A stretch of DNA of 64,000 nucleotides from Cerasicoccus sp. TK19100 (lineage in GTDB: Bacteria > Verrucomicrobiota > Verrucomicrobiia > Opitutales > Cerasicoccaceae), in contig NZ_JAPWDU010000002.1 of assembly GCF_027257155.1 (NCBI RefSeq), positions 434,001-498,000 on the forward strand, written 5' to 3'. The notes beneath the pieces are model-generated. The model ran no database searches. It was not told the DNA's origin and worked only from the letters and a program-made list of their open reading frames with translations. Position numbers and translations under genes: made by a program. Shown piece by piece: positions 61,258-64,000 of this stretch. How positions within the stretch are numbered: position 1 is the stretch's first letter; each line of letters begins with the position of its first letter.

Positions 61258-63240
61258 ATGGCGGACACTGTCACATCTTCCACCGGCCCTTCACTTGAAG
61301 GCGTCGATCAGTCCATTGAGCGCATTAAAGATTTCCTGTTTTCGATCCAGGAAAAAGGCGGCTACTGGAATTGTGAGCTACCCATCGACATCACTGTCGC
61401 CTGCGACTACGTGCTCTACCACTACTGGGCCCGCCTGGAGGACAAGCTTCCCAAGGAAAAAATCATCGCGCACATCAAGAAGCGCCAGAATGAAGACGGC
61501 GGCTGGTCCCAGTTTCAGGATGGCCCGAGTGAGATCGGTGCCACCGTCAAGGGCTACTACGCACTCAAGATGATGGGCGAAAGCCCGAATGCCGAAATCA
61601 TGACCAAGGCCCGCGACAAGGCGCTGGACCTCGGCGGCATCCCGGCTCTCTGCACTTGGTATAAGCTCACACTGGCGCTGATCGGCTGCTTCCCATGGAA
61701 AGATTGCCCGCTAATCCCCGTGGAGGTGATGCTCCTGCCGCGCTGGTCCCCCTTTAACATTTACCGTGTCAGCAGTTGGACCCGCAACATGCTCGTGCCG
61801 TTGGCCGTGATCAACCACTACAAGCCCACGCGCATCATCGAAAGCTGCCCCGACCTGAACGAGCTCTACCCGGGCGGCTCAATGGAGAGCGATCTCGGCC
61901 TCAAATGGAGCGAAAAAACCTTCTCCTGGAAGAATTTCTTCCTGGCTTGCGACAAGACCTTCCGCTTCGTCAACAACCTGCCCCAGGGCCTGTTCCGCAA
62001 ACGTGCGCTGAAGGCCGCCGAGGGTTGGATCAACGACCGCGTCACCCACGGCTCCGACGGTATGGGGGCCATTTTCCCGGCGATGATGAATGTCCTCCTC
62101 GCCCTGGAGTGCTTCGGCTACGAGAAGGACCACTGGATTTTCGAAAAGAACTACAAGCACTTCGTCGACCTGACCACCGACGGCGACTGCTGGCCGACCT
62201 ACGGCAAAACGCAGGGCAACACCACCGACGGGCCCGACGAGTGGCGCATCGCGCCGTGCTTCTCGCCGACGTGGGACACCGCCATTGCCACCATGGCCAT
62301 CGCCGAGAGCGGCCATGATCCGGAGGACCCACGCCTCCAAGCCGCTGCCGACTGGTTGCTCGACCGCGAAATCACTTTCCGCGGCGACTGGAAGGAAAAC
62401 TGCGAATTCACCGAAGCCACCGGCTGGGCCTTCGAGTTTAACAATGACTTTTATCCGGACGTCGACGACACCTTCCAGGTCGTCCTCGGCCTCAAGCCCC
62501 TCCTCGCCACCAACACCAAGTCGCAGGAGCAAACGCTCGACCGCGCCATCCGCTGGTGCCGTGCCATGCAGTGCAAAGAAGGCGGCTTCGCGGCGTTCGA
62601 CAAGGATATCAACGACGCCTGGCTGGAAGAAATTCCCTTTGCCGACCACAACGCCATTCTCGATCCGCCCTGCTCCGACATCACTGGCCGCGCGCTCGAA
62701 ACGCTGGCGCTCATGGGCTACGGCCTGGAGGACGATGTCGTCGACCGCGCCGTGCAATTCCTCAAGGACACGCAGCTCGAAGACGGCTCATGGTTTGGCC
62801 GCTGGGGCGTGAATTACATCTACGGCACCGGCCACGCGCTCCGCGGCCTGCACGCCGTAGGTGCCGACATGAGCCAGGGCTACATTCAGCGTGCCCGCAA
62901 CTGGCTGGAAAACTGCCAAAACGAAGACGGCGGCTGGGGCGAATCCATCTGGACTTACCACGACGAGACCACCAAGGGCGAAGGCGAGTCCACACCCTCG
63001 CAAACCGCTTGGGCGCTCCTCGGTCTGCTCACCTTCGGCAACCCGAACCGCCCGTCCATCCAACGCGGCGTCAACTACCTGCTGAACAATCAGAAGGAAG
63101 ACGGCTCCTGGCGCACCCGCCTTTTCACCGGCACTGGTTTCCCGCGCATTTACTACCTGAAGTATGACAGCTACGAATGGAGCTGGCCACTGTATGCGCT
63201 GTCGAAATATCGGCAGTTGGCGAAGACCGGCGAAGAATAA
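61258..63240 (+). CDS. shc: squalene-hopene cyclase
   Basis: 660 residues. Membrane-bound class II terpene cyclase that converts squalene to hopene/hopanol. The catalytic DxDD motif appears as DVDDTF at residues 401-406. QW-type repeats are clear (KEGGFAAFD, EDGSWFGRWGVNYIYGTG, NEDGGWGESI, KEDGSWRTRLFTGTGFPRIYYLKY). Length agrees with bacterial SHC. Hopanoids are lipid-ordering membrane components. Neighbours include a GYF protein upstream and an HpnG-like enzyme. Confidence 0.95.
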   Translation: MADTVTSSTGPSLEGVDQSIERIKDFLFSIQEKGGYWNCELPIDITVACDYVLYHYWARLEDKLPKEKIIAHIKKRQNEDGGWSQFQDGPSEIGATVKGYYALKMMGESPNAEIMTKARDKALDLGGIPALCTWYKLTLALIGCFPWKDCPLIPVEVMLLPRWSPFNIYRVSSWTRNMLVPLAVINHYKPTRIIESCPDLNELYPGGSMESDLGLKWSEKTFSWKNFFLACDKTFRFVNNLPQGLFRKRALKAAEGWINDRVTHGSDGMGAIFPAMMNVLLALECFGYEKDHWIFEKNYKHFVDLTTDGDCWPTYGKTQGNTTDGPDEWRIAPCFSPTWDTAIATMAIAESGHDPEDPRLQAAADWLLDREITFRGDWKENCEFTEATGWAFEFNNDFYPDVDDTFQVVLGLKPLLATNTKSQEQTLDRAIRWCRAMQCKEGGFAAFDKDINDAWLEEIPFADHNAILDPPCSDITGRALETLALMGYGLEDDVVDRAVQFLKDTQLEDGSWFGRWGVNYIYGTGHALRGLHAVGADMSQGYIQRARNWLENCQNEDGGWGESIWTYHDETTKGEGESTPSQTAWALLGLLTFGNPNRPSIQRGVNYLLNNQKEDGSWRTRLFTGTGFPRIYYLKYDSYEWSWPLYALSKYRQLAKTGEE

Positions 63241-63612
63241 TCCTCGCCGTTGAATCCTCACGCCCACGCTGCTGGTAAACCAGCTCAAGACCATTGCGGC
63301 ACCACCAAGCTCTTCATTGAATCGGCAGAAATGACCACCGAACCTTTCCTCGATAATGACGGGTTGCGCGTTGATAACTGCGAATGTGACGCCAATTAAG
63401 CCCCTCGTTGGACGAACGTTTGCATCCAGGTTTTCGCAGTCCGGGTTTGAAAGCTGATTGGCTCAGCACCGCCAGGGAAAGTTGCGCAAGCCCCTTTTGC
63501 GGAAGATCTAGACCCCCAATCATGACAGCGAAAAATCTCCTACGGATTATCTAAAGGCAATTCAATCGCATTTGCTCGACCTACCACCGAAGTTCAATTA
63601 ACAGACAACGTG
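63241..63612. other. intergenic region downstream of shc
   Basis: About 370 bases without a credible gene. A short palindrome CTGGTAAACCAG lies near 63274 and could contribute to termination after shc, but has no U-tract. A 69-codon frame on the minus strand has no recognisable features. Nothing else is evident. Confidence 0.45.
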
Positions 63613-64000
63613 ATGAAAAAATGGATTCAAGATCTAGATAAGACCGAATTTGGAGAAGGGACATACTCCCAGTCATACCAAGACACTCTTTTGGACATTA
63701 TTTTTGAGAATATCGGCACGGTAAATAACCCTCCGTATTGCGTTGAATTTGGCTACAACTGCGACTCCCTTACCGGTGGTTCGGGCGCAAATGTCGCCAA
63801 GTTGATCCTGGACCATGGCTGGAAGCACCTCCTGCTCGATGGGGGTAATGAAAATCCAGCAATCAACCTGCACCAACATTTTCTTTACTCGCATAACATT
63901 TGCGAAATTTTTCGTAAGTACAACGTCCCGCAAGAGCCGGATTACGTCTCCATCGACGTCGATTCGACCGATATGTGGCTTTTTGATGCAGTCTTGAAAG
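63613..64000 (+). CDS. FkbM-type methyltransferase-like protein, 5' part
   Basis: At least 129 codons, open to the window edge. The sequence YSQSYQDTLLDIIFENIG followed by YCVEFG and GGSGANVAKLILDHGWKHLLLDG is the pattern of FkbM-family proteins, in which the VEFG stretch forms the SAM-binding site and the second block the following strand. DYVSIDVDSTDMWLFDAVL resembles the downstream core. The start ATG at 63613 is the first available. Substrate unknown; such proteins often occur in polysaccharide or glycan gene clusters. Confidence 0.6.
   Translation, partial: MKKWIQDLDKTEFGEGTYSQSYQDTLLDIIFENIGTVNNPPYCVEFGYNCDSLTGGSGANVAKLILDHGWKHLLLDGGNENPAINLHQHFLYSHNICEIFRKYNVPQEPDYVSIDVDSTDMWLFDAVLK

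Noticed and set aside
63314-63523. 69-codon minus-strand frame downstream of shc
   Set aside because: Short, without any recognisable feature and no supporting context.

Overview
The window looks like a chromosomal segment of a Gram-negative, free-living, probably marine bacterium of the phylum Verrucomicrobiota, most likely class Opitutae. This is inferred from the mixture of genes, not from a marker gene. It holds PEP-CTERM surface proteins, an SHD1-type secreted protein, a large RHS protein, big secreted beta-helix proteins, a squalene-hopene cyclase, CruF- and CrtI-type carotenoid enzymes, and a PPi-type phosphofructokinase. Strong Shine-Dalgarno sequences are rare. There is no rRNA, tRNA, transposase, prophage or CRISPR-cas locus that I can recognise.

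Layout. 0-5.5 kb: a DksA-like regulator, lspA, a UbiA-like membrane protein, a glutaredoxin, and a partner-switching signalling module (STAS protein divergent from a HATPase-GAF-PP2C protein, a receiver and an HPt protein). 5.5-8.2 kb: a Fic protein and two tandemly duplicated PEP-CTERM genes that are nearly identical except for a divergent central block. 8.2-10.5 kb: mtaB and a MYG1-like hydrolase. 10.5-12.3 kb: repeat-rich accessory DNA with a degenerate hairpin-repeat array, REP-like palindromes, a HEPN gene, an attC-like site and a second small gene placed like an integron cassette. 12.4-19.5 kb: an RHS/YD-repeat protein of about 2,100 residues split by a one-base frameshift, then a small YD/fibronectin-III secreted protein. 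19.5-31.7 kb: a second hairpin-repeat array, YdeI-CDGSH, a beta-helix protein, lysS, secreted SHD1 and CAP proteins, a ChuW/HutW-type radical SAM enzyme, a GspG pseudopilin cluster and a PiT-like permease.

31.7-39 kb: PPi-phosphofructokinase, CruF-like carotenoid hydratase, a pseudouridine synthase and a 1,038-residue secreted beta-helix protein. 39-45.6 kb: folD, an RDD protein, a receiver-kinase hybrid, proC, folK, pabB and pabC on one strand, which together feed one-carbon/folate metabolism. 45.6-54.7 kb: an NSS-family sodium symporter with a tiny partner protein, a lipoprotein whose start lies in an interspersed repeat, and a LysR-MFS-lacZ set that suggests beta-galactoside use. 54.8-64 kb: a CrtI-like desaturase, a third hairpin-repeat array, a sensor kinase, a nucleoside-phosphorylase (HpnG-like) near shc, a GYF-domain membrane protein, shc, and a truncated FkbM-type methyltransferase at the edge.

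The most unusual signal is the family of three intergenic arrays (about 10.75-10.94, 19.50-19.71 and 57.40-57.56 kb). They are built of 22-23 bp units whose paired arms alternate, with the arm sequence changing between units while some pairing is kept. The tandem PEP-CTERM pair with a swapped centre and the integron-cassette-like genes are the next most interesting.
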